A stretch of 64,000 nt of DNA from Symsagittifera roscoffensis. Lineage: Eukaryota > Xenacoelomorpha > Acoela > Convolutidae. Shown here in pieces: positions 1 to 10,845 of this stretch. How positions within the stretch are numbered: position 1 is the first letter of the stretch; every line of letters begins with the position of its first letter. The notes under the pieces are model-generated. The model saw only the letters and a program-made list of their open reading frames with translations. It did not search any database and was not told where the DNA came from. The DNA lies in assembly GCF_963678635.1 (NCBI RefSeq), contig NC_087062.1:88883845-88947844 (forward strand), read 5' to 3'. Made by a program: the position numbers and the translations under genes.

Positions 1-551
1 AGTCTTCTACGCGTAACATTATATCAAGAAATCAAAACGAAGTTTCGTTTTTATTTTTAAAAAATTCGATCCTATTTTTGCGAAACAAATAAAGTTGCTT
101 TGATATGGTAAAATCTGAAAATATCTAATTTCATTCTTTTTCCATAGATAAACATAAGCATCCATTCGTTTTTGGCAACAACATTTCACAAGCTGTGGCA
201 TAGCAAAACGCTTTAATGAAGACCAGGCTTCGTATTTGACTTTTCTAATAACACTTGAAAAAGCATTTTAAAAACTAATTAAGGGATGCTGCTAATTGAA
301 TCAATTTTTCAGCTTGTTGTAACCAATTTTTTTTTAGCTGATAATAAAAGGATGTAGTTTTTCCTCTGTTTGCTGAAGTGGCAAAGCAAGAGATCGTTTG
401 AGAATTATAAGTATCATTTGATATTTTAATGCGTTCCTTTTGGTAGATCTTAAATGTAATGAACAACTGATAACGATTTGATGCTTCGCACATCACGTAT
501 AAAAGTGTTTTATTTTTTTGTCACATACGCGCGTCTTTTATACTTTGATTT

Positions 552-762
552 TGTTCTGACTTTTGTTACGAAAGTAACGGAAAAACTGTACTCGGGATGA
601 GGTTTCTTTTTCTTCAGACAAATTTTGGTTTTTTAAGTAGCCAAATTTGACGGAATTTTTTTCATATCATTTATAAGGTATTGTTGTCCTGAGCTTAAAT
701 TTGGAAAGATATTTCACCTGTGATCATTTTTCGTAAAATTATGGGGTTTTAAGGGTTGCGAT
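552..762 (+). repeat. Dispersed repeat family, copy 1
   Basis: About 210 bp beginning near TTCTGACTTTTGTTACG and containing CACCTGTGATCATTTTTCGT. Diverged copies recur at 2640-2830 and 3072-3310 in the same orientation. Shared blocks include TATTGTTGTCCTGAGCT, the CACCTGTGATCATTTTT core and a following ATGGGG/ACGGAGG segment. Origin unknown; no termini or coding capacity seen. Confidence 0.6.
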
Positions 763-947
763 CTTTTGCAAGCAGCTAACCATCATCCATATCTAACTTC
801 GCTAAAATTGGGTCGAAGCTGTGGGATCACTCCTTCATGCCCAAAAAAGCGTTCTACACCCCTGAGATCTTGATTTTTTACCTCAAAATAAAGGTCTTCA
901 GGGTTGCTCACAAGCTCGTGCAGCTCACACTACGGTCAAACAAGCTC

Positions 948-1190
948 AAATAAGGTGGTTCTTCGACCTGTTTTTTACGAAAAAGCGAATGTGCTTATCC
1001 TGGAAGCTCTACGAGCAAGCTTTTTAAAAATAAAAGCCAACTGAAGCAACTTCGCCAGTTATGGATCTCATTTTGAGCTTGTTCACGGTTCGAGTCATAA
1101 CTTTTGACTCAAACCGTGGTTCTTAGACGTATATTTCACGAGGAAGCGAATGGGCATATCCCGGAAGCTCTACGAGCAATCTTTGTTAAA
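948..1190 (+). repeat. Direct repeat pair, about 75 bp units
   Basis: Two similar units at about 948-1022 and 1117-1190. Both contain GTGGTTCTT, then a CGAAT block, then GGAAGCTCTACGAGCAA, separated by about 160 bp. They look like a degenerate local duplication; no function can be assigned. Confidence 0.55.
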
Positions 1191-1420
1191 TTGAGGTAAC
1201 TTGAGGTTATGCTAACTTGAGGTAACTTGGCTAAACTAAGCAAAAAGTAATAATTCTAAGCCATTAAAACGGAAGTAAAGTTCTTTTTGTCGGTTCTGTT
1301 GTTGGAATAAGTAAATAGTAGTCCTAATCTAGCAAAATCACAATTTTTCGCAAAAATTTGCAAAGTTTTTTGTTTGTGTTTTTGATGTTTTTTTGAAACT
1401 CAAGGTCTCACTCGGGTACG

Positions 1421-1713
1421 GCAACAACTCGTCGCAGGTGATTATTGGTCGCAAGCGACTTTTCATCGCAACTTTAAGCAGCAACAATTGGTCGCACGGT
1501 AATTTATACGATTCCTTTGCTTAGTGTTTCCGCGAAACGTTCCATATCGAATCCCACACCCAATAAGGCATCGCCGTTGATTTGCTGTGACTTATTTAAT
1601 TCATTTCAAATTGGTAACACATTTAAAATGGAGAACTCTGTGCGACGAAATGTCGCTTTTTCAAATGCTAAAAATTGCCGCCTGCGACCAAAAGTTGCTT
1701 GCGACGAGTTCTC
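1421..1713. mobile_element. Inverted-repeat (MITE-like) element
   Basis: The left arm contains CAACTCGTCGCAGG and TTGGTCGCA blocks. The right arm carries the reverse complement (TGCGACCAAAAGTTGCTTGC, then GACGAGTT). The arms are about 75-80 bp and imperfect. Size and structure fit a non-autonomous DNA transposon. I could not define target duplications. The open frame 1517-1852 lies largely inside it and is not a gene. Confidence 0.5.
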
Positions 1714-2639
1714 GCGTCGCGGAAACTCGAAACTAACCAATTTTAGGTTAAAAGCAATAATGGTCAATTTCTGGGTTGTAAGCCTGTTTAATTGTCAACG
1801 AAGTATCGCTCTACTCAACATTGGTTTATTCTCGTTTTTTTTTTCTATTTAGAAAAGACATTAGTTGTCAAACAGAATCGCCTTCGCACCAGAGGTATCT
1901 GATTTGAAAAAAGCAATATAATGAAGGATAACGTTTGGTTAAAACCGAACATTTAGTTCATAAGCGCAATTTAATTTCTGAGTAGATATTGAATTGACCT
2001 ATGTGTAGCCGCACTAGAGTTGGATGGAGCATAATAAATTAAATTGACTTGCCCTTGTCACTCCCGGGTTAAAGTCCCACCGTTAATTATCGGTTTTTAT
2101 GTAGCATCCCAGTGATTGCTATTTTCAAAGATTGCTATGCATAATCCAGAATTTTTTGCATAGCTAAGCCTGCGATATTTCAGAGCTATTTCAGTAATGG
2201 TTCCGAAGAAAAACAGTGCTAACACTTAAAAAAACTTAAGAAAACTTCTACAAAGAGCATGGTTGAGGGATCGAACCCCGGTATTTCACTATTTTTGCTC
2301 ATTTTGATAGGTTTTTTATCACAGTTTCTTCGCTGAACTTTAGCCAAATTAGCGATAATCTATCGATAAATTTTGTTTTTGTGGCAATGAACATCGATAG
2401 TTCATCGATGGCAATCGCTGTGTTTTTCCCGTTTTTATCGCTATTTTCGATGTGAGCTCAACCCGCACTGTCAGTTTCTAAAAATATCAAAACCAAGTAA
2501 TTATTTGATGATAATTGGATTATAATCTCATTTTTTTTTCAAGCCAAAAATTCATAATTTTTACGTCCCCCACAATGACCAAGTGAATTTTCCTATATCC
2601 CCAACGAAATAAACAAAAGGCGAACTTTTCAACTATCAA

Positions 2640-2830
2640 CTTTTGACGAATTTTTTTCCTCAAAGTTTTTATCTTTTGACGGAATCAGTCGAAAAATATT
2701 GTTGTCCTGAGCTCGAAACTAAAAAGATATGTCACCTGTGATCATTTTTCGCTTAAGTACGGAGGTTTAAAGATCGACAATTTAGCCACTTTGGGACAAT
2801 TAACACGCAATAAATTTTGCGCTATTAACG
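2640..2830 (+). repeat. Dispersed repeat family, copy 2
   Basis: Diverged copy of the 552-762 repeat, sharing TATTGTTGTCCTGAGCT and CACCTGTGATCATTTTTCGC. It runs into a GGGACAATTAACACGC segment also present after copy 3, so the true repeat extends right of copy 1's recognisable end. Confidence 0.5.
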
Positions 2831-3071
2831 CGTTAGCGGTGATATAAGAAGAAGAATATTTACTCAACGTATCAACTTAAATTACAAATTATCTCTTGAG
2901 ATTTCTGCAAAGTGCTGAGTGGCTGAAAATTTGCAGCCTTCGAAAATGTGCAAAAGAGTGAATTAATCAAGTGAACTTTATCCCCCAGAAACTAATTTGA
3001 AGGTGAGGGGATTGGAGATTGTTCACATGGTCCAATTTTTTTTTCGAAAATAATCTGAAACTTTGGCTTAT

Positions 3072-3310
3072 TGTTCCGACTTTTGTAACAAAAGTAACGG
3101 AACATTTGTGCTCTGGGTGAGTTTTTTTTCTTCAGACTAATTTCGACTTTTGAACTAGCCATTTTCGACGGATTTTTTAATATCATTCATTAGGTAATGT
3201 TGTCTTGAGCTTAAATTTGAAAAAATATTTCACCTGTGATCATTTTTTGTAAAGTTATGGGGATTTAAAAATTGCCATTTCGGCCAGTTTGGGACAATTA
3301 ACGCGCGATA
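3072..3310 (+). repeat. Dispersed repeat family, copy 3
   Basis: Clear copy of the 552-762 repeat (TTCCGACTTTTGTAACAAAA, then CACCTGTGATCATTTTTTG), followed by GGGACAATTAACGCGC as in copy 2. Same orientation as the other two. Confidence 0.6.
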
Positions 3311-4149
3311 TGTTAACGGGTTAACGCTTTTAACGGGTAAGCGGAGATTTAATCCGTCTTAGAAATCGTTCCAAATTGGTTGAGGGAAACTTATTTGCCA
3401 TAACTGATTTGTTAATGGGATCGAAGCTTATCACTTTGTTTGATATGGCGTGTGGTGGAGATGACTTTCACAAAAAAATCTCAAATTAAAAAAAAAACTA
3501 TTGTTTAAAATTACATTTAATTTTGTCATGTTATTACAGCTCGATAGACCTCAAAAGGCAGACGGAACATCAGGGCTTCGCCCTGATACGAGCATTCTGG
3601 TTTTCTATTTTCCTCACCAGAGAAATTTCACAATCAATTTTTCTGTTCAAGTTGTCCAATTGATGCAATTGTTACAATTGGCATACGGTCTTTTTTATGA
3701 CAAAAATTTGCTCTTCATGCGTAACCTTGTAAAATCTTCCGTTATTCCGCAAAATTGATGCTTATGTGAGGTGGCTTAACACGTTGCATTAGATACAGCG
3801 AAATTTACTTTGGCTTAGAAAAGTTTTATCTTGTTTTCACTTTTTCTGCTCAAAGTTTTTTCTTATAAATATTACTAGTTTCTAACTTTTTGCTGGCCTC
3901 TCTTACCCATCTTAATTCAATTCACGTTCCGTTTTGTCCCTCCAGCAGATGACCCACTTCCCTACTTTTAAACCCATTGATCAATTTTATCAAAAAATAA
4001 TTATTTCAAAAATGACTATGAAAAAAAATTCGGTTTATTAACAGTATAAAATAGGTATTCCTTTTGAAAAGTTTTCTCAAGCAGTCTATTCTGCACTTTT
4101 GCTTGAAATGAAAATTTTATACGAAATTAATTTTCAAGATTAATACGTG

Positions 4150-4385
4150 GCTGGGGGGAGAGGATCTACTTAAAAATCTAATACCCCCCCCTACGGTACC
4201 TACTTAAGGATCTCCACCCCTATAAATAAATACAGTTAATTAGCACTGAGCTTTCTATTATAAATTCTATTTTTGCTGCATTCTGATTGGTCAAAAAATC
4301 GCACACTTTCATCTACTGAACAATCTCCCCCCTTTCTTGAAAGGGGTGGAGATTGTTAGATTGTTAAGTAGATCCTAAAAAAATC
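4150..4385. mobile_element. Foldback repeat with GGATCTACTTAA arms
   Basis: The left end reads GGATCTACTTAA and runs into poly-C. The right end carries the complement (GTTAAGTAGATCC). The equivalent place in R2 (50855-51215) holds a larger, nested version with extra arms and longer C runs, so the element has been active or unstable since the duplication. Confidence 0.55.
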
Positions 4386-4914
4386 CGTCAAAAACTGCTG
4401 TTAATAAATTGGAAAAAACTAACATCCTCCCCCATAAAGCGGTTTAAGGAGAGTATGTGTTAAGTTGGGCCAAAAGTAGAAAAATGCCAAAGAAAATTAA
4501 CGAGCACAAACATTGCATCATTTTTTCGTGAACCTAATCTTTTAACACCATTGAACCCAAACGACTTATGGCTTCTGCGGTTTTTATAGCATTCCACAGA
4601 CATACTTACATGTGCAAGCAGCTCTGAAAGTGGAATTTTCTTTTCGACCAAATTTATTCTCTTTTTATACAATCACACACTCGTGTTGGTTTAGGTTGAG
4701 TCGCATATTAAATTAGAACATGAACATAGAAAATAGTTGTTAGTTGCTATCTGATTACGTGAAATCCGCGCACGAGCGGCCCGCATTTCCGTTTTGCATT
4801 CTTCCCTACCACGTGATTTTTTGGTGCAGACATATCACGTGCGACTAGACAATATCCTTTTTCTTTACAATTAGTTGGTAAATTTGTCGCAATTGTTACT
4901 CTTAACATACTTAC

Positions 4915-5006
4915 CTTCAGCAATGGCGGCTCTTAGTGGAATATTCTGATTTGCGTCAATGAGATTCAGATTCCATAAAAGAACAGCATTTGTTTTTGTT
5001 CACATG
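4915..5006 (-). CDS. Candidate ankyrin-repeat exon (partial gene)
   Basis: On the minus strand a 92-bp open segment is bounded by an upstream AG acceptor (5007-5008) and a perfect donor, AAG|GTAAGTATG, at 4914. In the open frame it reads as one ankyrin-like module: a hydrophobic helix, then NLIDANQNIPLRAAIAEG, which resembles the hairpin-plus-helix consensus D-x-x-G-x-T-P-L-x-x-A. The same exon with both splice sites is present in R2 (51752-51843), where the core Leu codon CTA has become CAA (Gln). No other exon is firmly identified; a possible one ends at CAT|GTAAGT near 4630. It may be a pseudo-exon. Confidence 0.35.
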
Positions 5007-5988
5007 CTTTCAATATTTTCATTCACTCCGTTTGTGAAATACGGTATTTTGTTTGAGCGCACAGCCGACTAATTAAAATAGCAGATCTAATACATTTATT
5101 TAAATTGCTCTATCATAGCAATAATTCTTAAGTTATACCTGGTTAAATTGGTTGATTTTCTCAAGAACGTATTTCAAACGTTTTTTAATTGATAGATACA
5201 AAAAAAATACAGCAAAACTAGTCTGCTATCAGATTGTTCTACTGATCATATACGACAATTGCTTTTGGCGAGACTTTAAGACGCTACACGCAAATTCTCC
5301 AATTCTATTTCAGAGAAATATAATTGGCTTAAATTCGAACAGTTCAAATTTCATGTTATTACTTTCATTGTCGTCTTAATGACATGTCTACTTAATGCTT
5401 TGTCGTCTTATTTACCTAGCATCATTTTTATATGTTATAATCTTCCCACGCACATTGAACTTCACTTTCATTCATACTTTTTAGTCGGCGCGCCGAGAAA
5501 CTTCAGTTCGTTTTGTACCTTTTAATATAGTAATAATATTGACCAAATAGTACCAACGTCAGCACAGCCAGTGTGAGTTCATAGTGCTCTTCATAATATT
5601 ACAACTAGAAATGAGCTTGATTAGCCGGATGAGTTTTGTGCCGATATTAAAAGGAGGATATGGAAATTTATTATGATTCTTATCTTTAACAATTTCAAAT
5701 GAGTTCTTGAAAAGCTTGGTGTACTATAACTTTCGGCTATTTGCACGGCAGAGAACGCTTGCATTGTTACTGTTACCTTGTTATATGCTCCCATATAAGG
5801 CATTCGCAAAGGAGAAAGAGCGCTAAAAATACGTTAATACAAATATACTTTTACACGATACTTTATTTTATTTTTCAATCAATAAAAAAACTTGCTCGCT
5901 CGTAAAGCAACGGATTGTTCCAATTTTTTTTACGCTGTATTACGTAACATACGTACGCGTTTTCATTTCAAATTGAGTCGCATTTTTA

Positions 5989-6209
5989 GGTTACATGTCA
6001 GTATTTAGACAGCCGCGTATTCATACTGGTCAGTATTTAGACAAATACTGTTTCAACCAATCAGAATCGAGACAAAGAAGAAATTAATAAATAATTATTA
6101 TTTATTTTGGATTATTGATGTTTTTTCTCGATTCTGATTGGTTCATGCAGTATTTGTCTAAATACTGACCAGTATGAATACGCGGCTGTCTAAATACTGG
6201 CTGCACTCC
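5989..6209. mobile_element. Foldback MITE in R1, absent from R2
   Basis: A 221-bp hairpin element. The left arm has CAGTATTTAGACAGCCGCG and the right arm its complement CGCGGCTGTCTAAATACTG. Inner arms share AACCAATCAGAATCGAGA and its complement. R2 at about 52838 lacks it and joins flanking T-rich host DNA directly, so this is an insertion after the R duplication. The related sequence near 35530, 42703 and 58726 in P belongs to the same family. Confidence 0.8.
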
Positions 6210-7392
6210 TATTTTTTTTTATTGTAGTTTTTTCATTTCACGAGAAAACGCCAGACTGATTGTTGATGATCAAATTGACCTGTAGTAACTCGTTCGATTC
6301 AGTGCTTCGGCGTTGTCTTGTGGTTTGTCTTGTATCTTTTAAAAACGCTTATTTCCATTCATATAGTCTTTCATCTTTTTTTAAATTCAAGCTTACACTT
6401 TACACTGTTTAAATTTTCCGCTTTGTAACAGAATGAAAATCTATTTAGAGCGTGGGAAAAGAAAATTCAACATTTATTTTCTGTTACATTCGTTGTTCTC
6501 CCTGCTTTTCTTATCATCATCAGCTCATTGATAAAAAACTAAATATGATTGGCGACTGCTTTATTAATTGGAAATTCTATACTTCTAGTTCGTGTTCGTA
6601 AACTTTCACGTTAGAACCTTTGTTTATTTTTAAATTACGGGCCGAAGTCAAGTATTTATGTACTTTTGCGTTTCCTTTGTGTACCCCAGTTTTAGTTCAT
6701 TTTTGCTTTTATATTACGAGACCTTTGATCGCTCTGCTGATTTTGAGCATCATTTTTCTAAAGATGAAATCGATATAAAAAGAAGCTGCTGAATTTGCAC
6801 CAAATTATACAAAACGCGTTTGTTTGCAAATTTGTAAATTTGAGCGTTAGTTCTAGTAAGTTTTTCTCCTCAAATATATCCCTCTCGGGTACCTAACCTA
6901 GTTACGAATAACCCCCCCCCCCCTCCAATACAGAAATAAGGCTCTTTTCCAGTTGCCCACTTTCAAATTCAATTTTCGAAAACTTATTTAACGTTGTCGT
7001 AATGCAATGAAAGTTGGCGTGGTGAGCAAATCGACAACTGTGAACAGATTTGTTCTTCTTATTTTACAGCGTAACATCACTCGGAATTTTGAAAAAGGGG
7101 GGGGGCATATCAGAATTTTATACCTAGTAACGGATATAGTTAAAGAGATCCTTTTTTTCAACTCTCTTTAACTATCCCCCTCCCCTCCCCAATGCTGCCT
7201 AGCAAGCCCCAAAGATTTCTGCTGCTGTATAGAGCAAATTCTACTGCTTCATAGAAAAAAATCTGCTTTTTTCTGATCTAAGGAAATTCTGATTATTCAT
7301 GGGTTTATTACAAAAAGAATTAGTGTTTTATCGCTTTTCGAAATAGTAGATTAGTAGAGTCGCAGAGAGATACTTTTTTGTGTTTCTGAGAA

Positions 7393-7470
7393 ATAGAGCG
7401 CGCCAAAAATGCGCGCGCCAAAAAAATTGCACCAAAAAAATGCAATTTTTTGGTCAAAATTTGCCACGAA
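7393..7470. repeat. Short tandem GCGCGCCAAAAA repeat
   Basis: Two GCGCGCC(A)n units followed by a related TGCACC(A)n unit. The R2 counterpart (54048-54105) has three GCGCGCC units, a one-unit expansion between duplicate copies. Just right lies a small hairpin, CTGACC...GGGTCAG. Confidence 0.6.
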
Positions 7471-8317
7471 GTGCGCATAAACGGCATTTCTGACCTGTTT
7501 TTTTTTCAAAAAAAGGGTCAGTTAACAAAATTTAGGAAGTTTTTTTGAAAATACAAGCCCCCCCCCGCCTCGAGAAAATCCTAGATCCACCTCTGCGCTC
7601 TGCCTTAAATTCCCTTCCTCCACGAAAATCCTAGATCCGACCAATCTTTCATACTTGTGTTTTTAGGGACCCAACTATCCTTCTTGTACCGACAATGCCC
7701 ACTTATCAGTTGTGTATCGGACCCTGGAAACTTCGTGATTACAAATACTGGATTAAAAATATGGAAAATGAGATTTTTTGCTGGAGTTGAAGGTCCCCTG
7801 ATTATTTAAGTCATTATCCTCTTTTATTTGAGAGATCCATTTGTGCATCCTTTACACTGCACTTTATTTCCCAGTTCATTGACTGTTACGTAGTCTCATT
7901 TTATATAGATATGTAGACATTTATTTTAAAAATGTGCAACAGCTTTCGACCGTCCAATTTTAATTTCAGTCACTTCAGTCGCACAAATTGTGCCTTATTT
8001 GTTCAAAGGAGATGACGTGAAATTCCATCTTCTCTTTTTCTCAAATTAAATAGTGCCAATAGATAAAGCCTATGATTAAACGCTGTTTTTAAACTTTTAT
8101 TACAAAGACTGTCAATCAAGATACATGTAAAGGTAAATTCCTTTCAACACATGCATAAAAATTACAATCCATAGCCAGCCATCGTCCTTATTTTTTTTAG
8201 AGAAAGAGAGGAAGCCAAATAAATACTTGAAATCAAAGAAAAGGCATGCTTAAAATAATTGCATTTTTGATCAAAATTTTTCAAATTACCCAAAAACAGC
8301 TGGTGAATTTTTGCGAG

Positions 8318-8372
8318 CTAATGGCGAAGTGTCATTGATGCGTTTGATTTTTCAATGACACTTGGCCATTAG
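8318..8372. repeat. Hairpin with 21-bp arms
   Basis: CTAATGGCGAAGTGTCATTG at 8318 pairs with CAATGACACTTGGCCATTAG ending at 8372; 20 of 21 positions pair, with a 13-base loop. R2 has the same hairpin with a few more mismatches. Probably a remnant of a foldback element; no coding. Confidence 0.6.
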
Positions 8373-8744
8373 TTGTTCAATTACACTTGGACTAAGTTGA
8401 AGACTTGATTTTCGGAAATAAAGAAGGCAAAACTACAAGAGTGATGTTTTATGATTGTTGATCACTAGAGGTAGATTTAAGGGGGCACCATTTGCGCAGG
8501 CCGTTTTGTTGAAGTTGTCTCGTTCTCAGATCAATGACCTAAAAACGTAGACACCTATTACAACTTAAAAGGACGTTCTATTGCATCATCTTGTCTAGAC
8601 TGGCGGAAGCGCGAATGCGTGAAAACAATAAAAAGTTACTTAAAAGGTAGCTTTCAACTGATTATACATGTAAAACATTTTTCACAGAATATTTATGGTG
8701 TCGGCAAATAGGACGACAGCTGTTAAGACGACAAAATTTCTTTC

Positions 8745-8896
8745 CGTACTAGGTAAATGAGACGACTGGTCACTAAGATGAAAAGACGACGTTTTCTTTT
8801 CGACTTCTCGCTGTTAATTTTTTTGGGACACCCTTAGCTGTCATTCTTGTTTCTGCATGTTTGACGAAAGATAACTGAATTAGCTATGATAGTTAT
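8745..8896 (+). repeat. 152-bp direct repeat flanking Polinton, left copy
   Basis: It starts CGTACTAGGTAAATGAGACG and ends GCTATGATAGTTAT. An almost identical copy lies immediately right of the element at 27697-27848. R2 has a single copy (about 55404-55555) with host DNA continuous on both sides, so the repeat was created with, or after, insertion of the element. Confidence 0.9.
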
Positions 8897-8923
8897 CTTA
8901 GTAGTATTAGTCTTGATAGAATT

Positions 8924-9110
8924 AGTAGTATGTATATAGTGCGTTAGGATCGGGGGGGGGGGGTTGTCATACATGGATGACCATTAGGTATAAATCATAA
9001 TGGTCACCATGTATTAAATGATCAGCAATGGTCACCATGTAATAATCCTAATTGTCACCATTTATAATTTTATACCTAATAGTCCTCATGTAAAACTTCG
9101 GTATATTATT
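8924..9110. repeat. Left terminal/subterminal repeat of Polinton
   Basis: AGTAGTAT, 21 bases, then a GGATCG-poly(G) tract. The right end in reverse complement has AGTAGTAT, 21 bases, then GGATCGA-poly(G), so the ends align without a gap but are diverged in between. Inside this lie about four degenerate tandem units containing GGTCACCATGTA, mirrored at the right end by GATCCCATGTAAAA units. 9111-9475 between this and the end of polB holds no visible gene. Confidence 0.6.
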
Positions 9111-10209
9111 GAGTATTCCCACTGAACGTTGTGGTTACATGTTTGGTGCGGGAAAGGATTTGCCAAATCTTCGTTCTGAAACCAGCTGGAGTGTTTAACT
9201 GCGCTATAGACTGATTGCTCAATTCTTCGTAAAACTTTGATTCAAACTCAAATTACATACGAATACATACAAAAGTATGCTAAAGACACTATCGCTTAAA
9301 TGAAATTGTTTATATCCCAGATTAATTGAGTTCCAAAGCTGAACAAAATCTCGCACTTAAATACACACTAAACACGGAATAGCGGTAGGTCAAATTTTAT
9401 GTACAGACAATTATCATATTAAATAACTGAATTTTATTTACTATACAAAAGTTAATGTGGTGTTTTTTTTGTGTTTTAATCTATTCGTCGATTTTTTGAC
9501 CGTGGTTCTTCTACTTCAACTGCTTCATAATCGAAAAACGAATCGTTGAAGAATGACGACTCGTCCTCATCGGAAGTATTGGCCTCCAGATCCGCGATAT
9601 CCCCGCTATCAATATCACTGTCGTTGGTTTCTGCTGCCCGAATCAGACCGGGGTCTGGAGTTTGCCAACTGCTATTGACCTGGTCCATCAGTTGTTGGAG
9701 CGAGCGATGTGGTTGTGTGTTCTCAACAGCAAAACTATCCTCAGAGTATTCATCATCAATTTCCGGATGGTCCCAATCAACGTTTTGAGTGTTAGCGAAT
9801 TCTTCAGACACCCCATCTAGGAAATCGTCACAATCCCACGACACTGGCTGTTGACGATCTTCAAAAAATGGCATCCATTTTTCCAAATCGTCATCGTCAG
9901 TTGGGTCAGAATTAACAGCGGCTGTGTTGTCATCACTATCATCAATGCCAATCACAGTTTGACCCACGATGTTTTTGTGACCGTAGGGAAGAGTCTGCTG
10001 ACGAACATCGAGGATGTAGCGTTTCTCATCAAAAGCTGATACCGATGTTTTCGTCGAAGTCACTGTTTGCAGATTGTGTGACTCGGATGCGATTCGACTG
10101 TTTTCAGTTTTGAATAACGAGCCAGAGGTCAAGGTGTCTCGATATCGCTGATGACTCAACATCTTCTGAGCAGCTTTGGATACACCTTTCGCCGATAATT
10201 TTCTGCAGT

Positions 10210-10845
10210 CTGAAATTTTATTTATATGATTACTAATCAATTTTTTGATGATCACTAATGTGTGGTGGTAAAAAAACCAAATACGATGTTTTTTTAAGAG
10301 CTACATCATGTTAACTTGAAGGCCAGGTGCAACAAAAAAAAATACATGAAGGCCAGGTGTGACCTTAAAAATTAGTCATCATTAAAAAAAAAAAACAACA
10401 ATCAAAACAACACAAAAAAAAAAATCCCCGACAAAAAAATTTTTGAAAAAAAATTTTTTGCCGACAAAAAAAAAAAAAAAAATCGCCCACAAGAAAAAAC
10501 CAAAAATTTTCAAAAAAATTATTTTTTTTCGCCTAAAAAGTTTTTTCCAATTTTTTTTTCAAAACAAAAAACACTTTTTCGCCCGAAATTTTTTTTCGAA
10601 CAAAAAAAATTTTTTTTTCCAAAAAAAAACAAATTTCGCCCACAAAAAAAAACCGCCCACAAAAAAAAATTTCAAAAAAAATTATATTTTTTCGCCTAAA
10701 AAGTTTTTTCCAAATTTCTTTTTTTTTTGATAAAATTACATTTTTTCGCCCACAAATAAAAATTGCCTTCCGAAAAAAAAAAATCACAAAAATCAAAATT
10801 TTTTGAAATTCGTGCTCATAAATAAGGCAAATAGAAATTAATTAC
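10210..10845 (-). other. Spliceosomal intron in polB
   Basis: The minus-strand donor is AGAG|GTAATT (G at 10845) and the acceptor AATTTCAG|ACTGC (intron ends at 10210). Removing these 636 bases keeps the polB frame (phase 1) and joins the palm to its C-terminal thumb motifs, which are read in a different frame and after a stop without splicing. The intron body is dominated by A and T homopolymers. Confidence 0.8.
10384..10800. repeat. A/T homopolymer minisatellite inside polB intron
   Basis: Long A and T runs punctuated by CGCCCACAAA and TTCGCCTAAAAAG. The block CGCCCACAA...TTCGCCTAAAAAGTTTTTTCC appears twice, at about 10485-10550 and 10640-10712, so there is a tandem unit of roughly 155 bp. 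Long open frames on both strands here (10443-10730 plus, 10533-10796 minus) are products of the homopolymers, not genes. Confidence 0.75.

Larger units (their letters stand above)
1..4071. other. Left flank, non-genic host DNA
   Basis: No convincing coding exon is visible on either strand. The longest open frames (such as 1517-1852 plus) lie in repeat sequence and have no recognisable domain. The stretch is AT-rich and holds the small repeats listed separately: a dispersed repeat family, a direct repeat pair and an inverted-repeat element. It does not visibly match the R, P or Q duplicated blocks to its right, so it is probably unique flank left of the duplication breakpoint at about 4072. 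Confidence 0.6.
4072..8896. repeat. Segmental duplication block R1, left part
   Basis: Near-identical to R2 at 50766-55552 apart from point changes, homopolymer length changes and insertions. Homology starts abruptly at GTTTTCTCAAGCAG (about 4072) against GTTTCTCAAGCAG (about 50766), which marks the left duplication breakpoint. It is interrupted at 8896 by the Polinton and resumes at 27697. Apart from one ankyrin-like exon candidate, I see no coding region in it; the rest is AT-rich sequence, MITEs and poly-C tracts. Confidence 0.9.

Noticed and set aside
1517-1852. 111-codon open frame on the plus strand.
   Set aside because: Lies mostly within an inverted-repeat element, has no domain and no splice or promoter context.
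2262-2292. tRNA T-arm-like GAGGGATCGAACCCCGG.
   Set aside because: Flanks do not fold into a cloverleaf and the stem pairs poorly.
5621-5809. 62-codon minus-strand frame also present at 52473-52661.
   Set aside because: Similarity is explained by the R duplication; no domain and no sign of coding constraint can be judged from two recent copies.
10443-10796. Long open frames on both strands in the A/T-rich insert of polB.
   Set aside because: They consist almost only of Lys/Asn/Phe from homopolymers and lie in the predicted intron.
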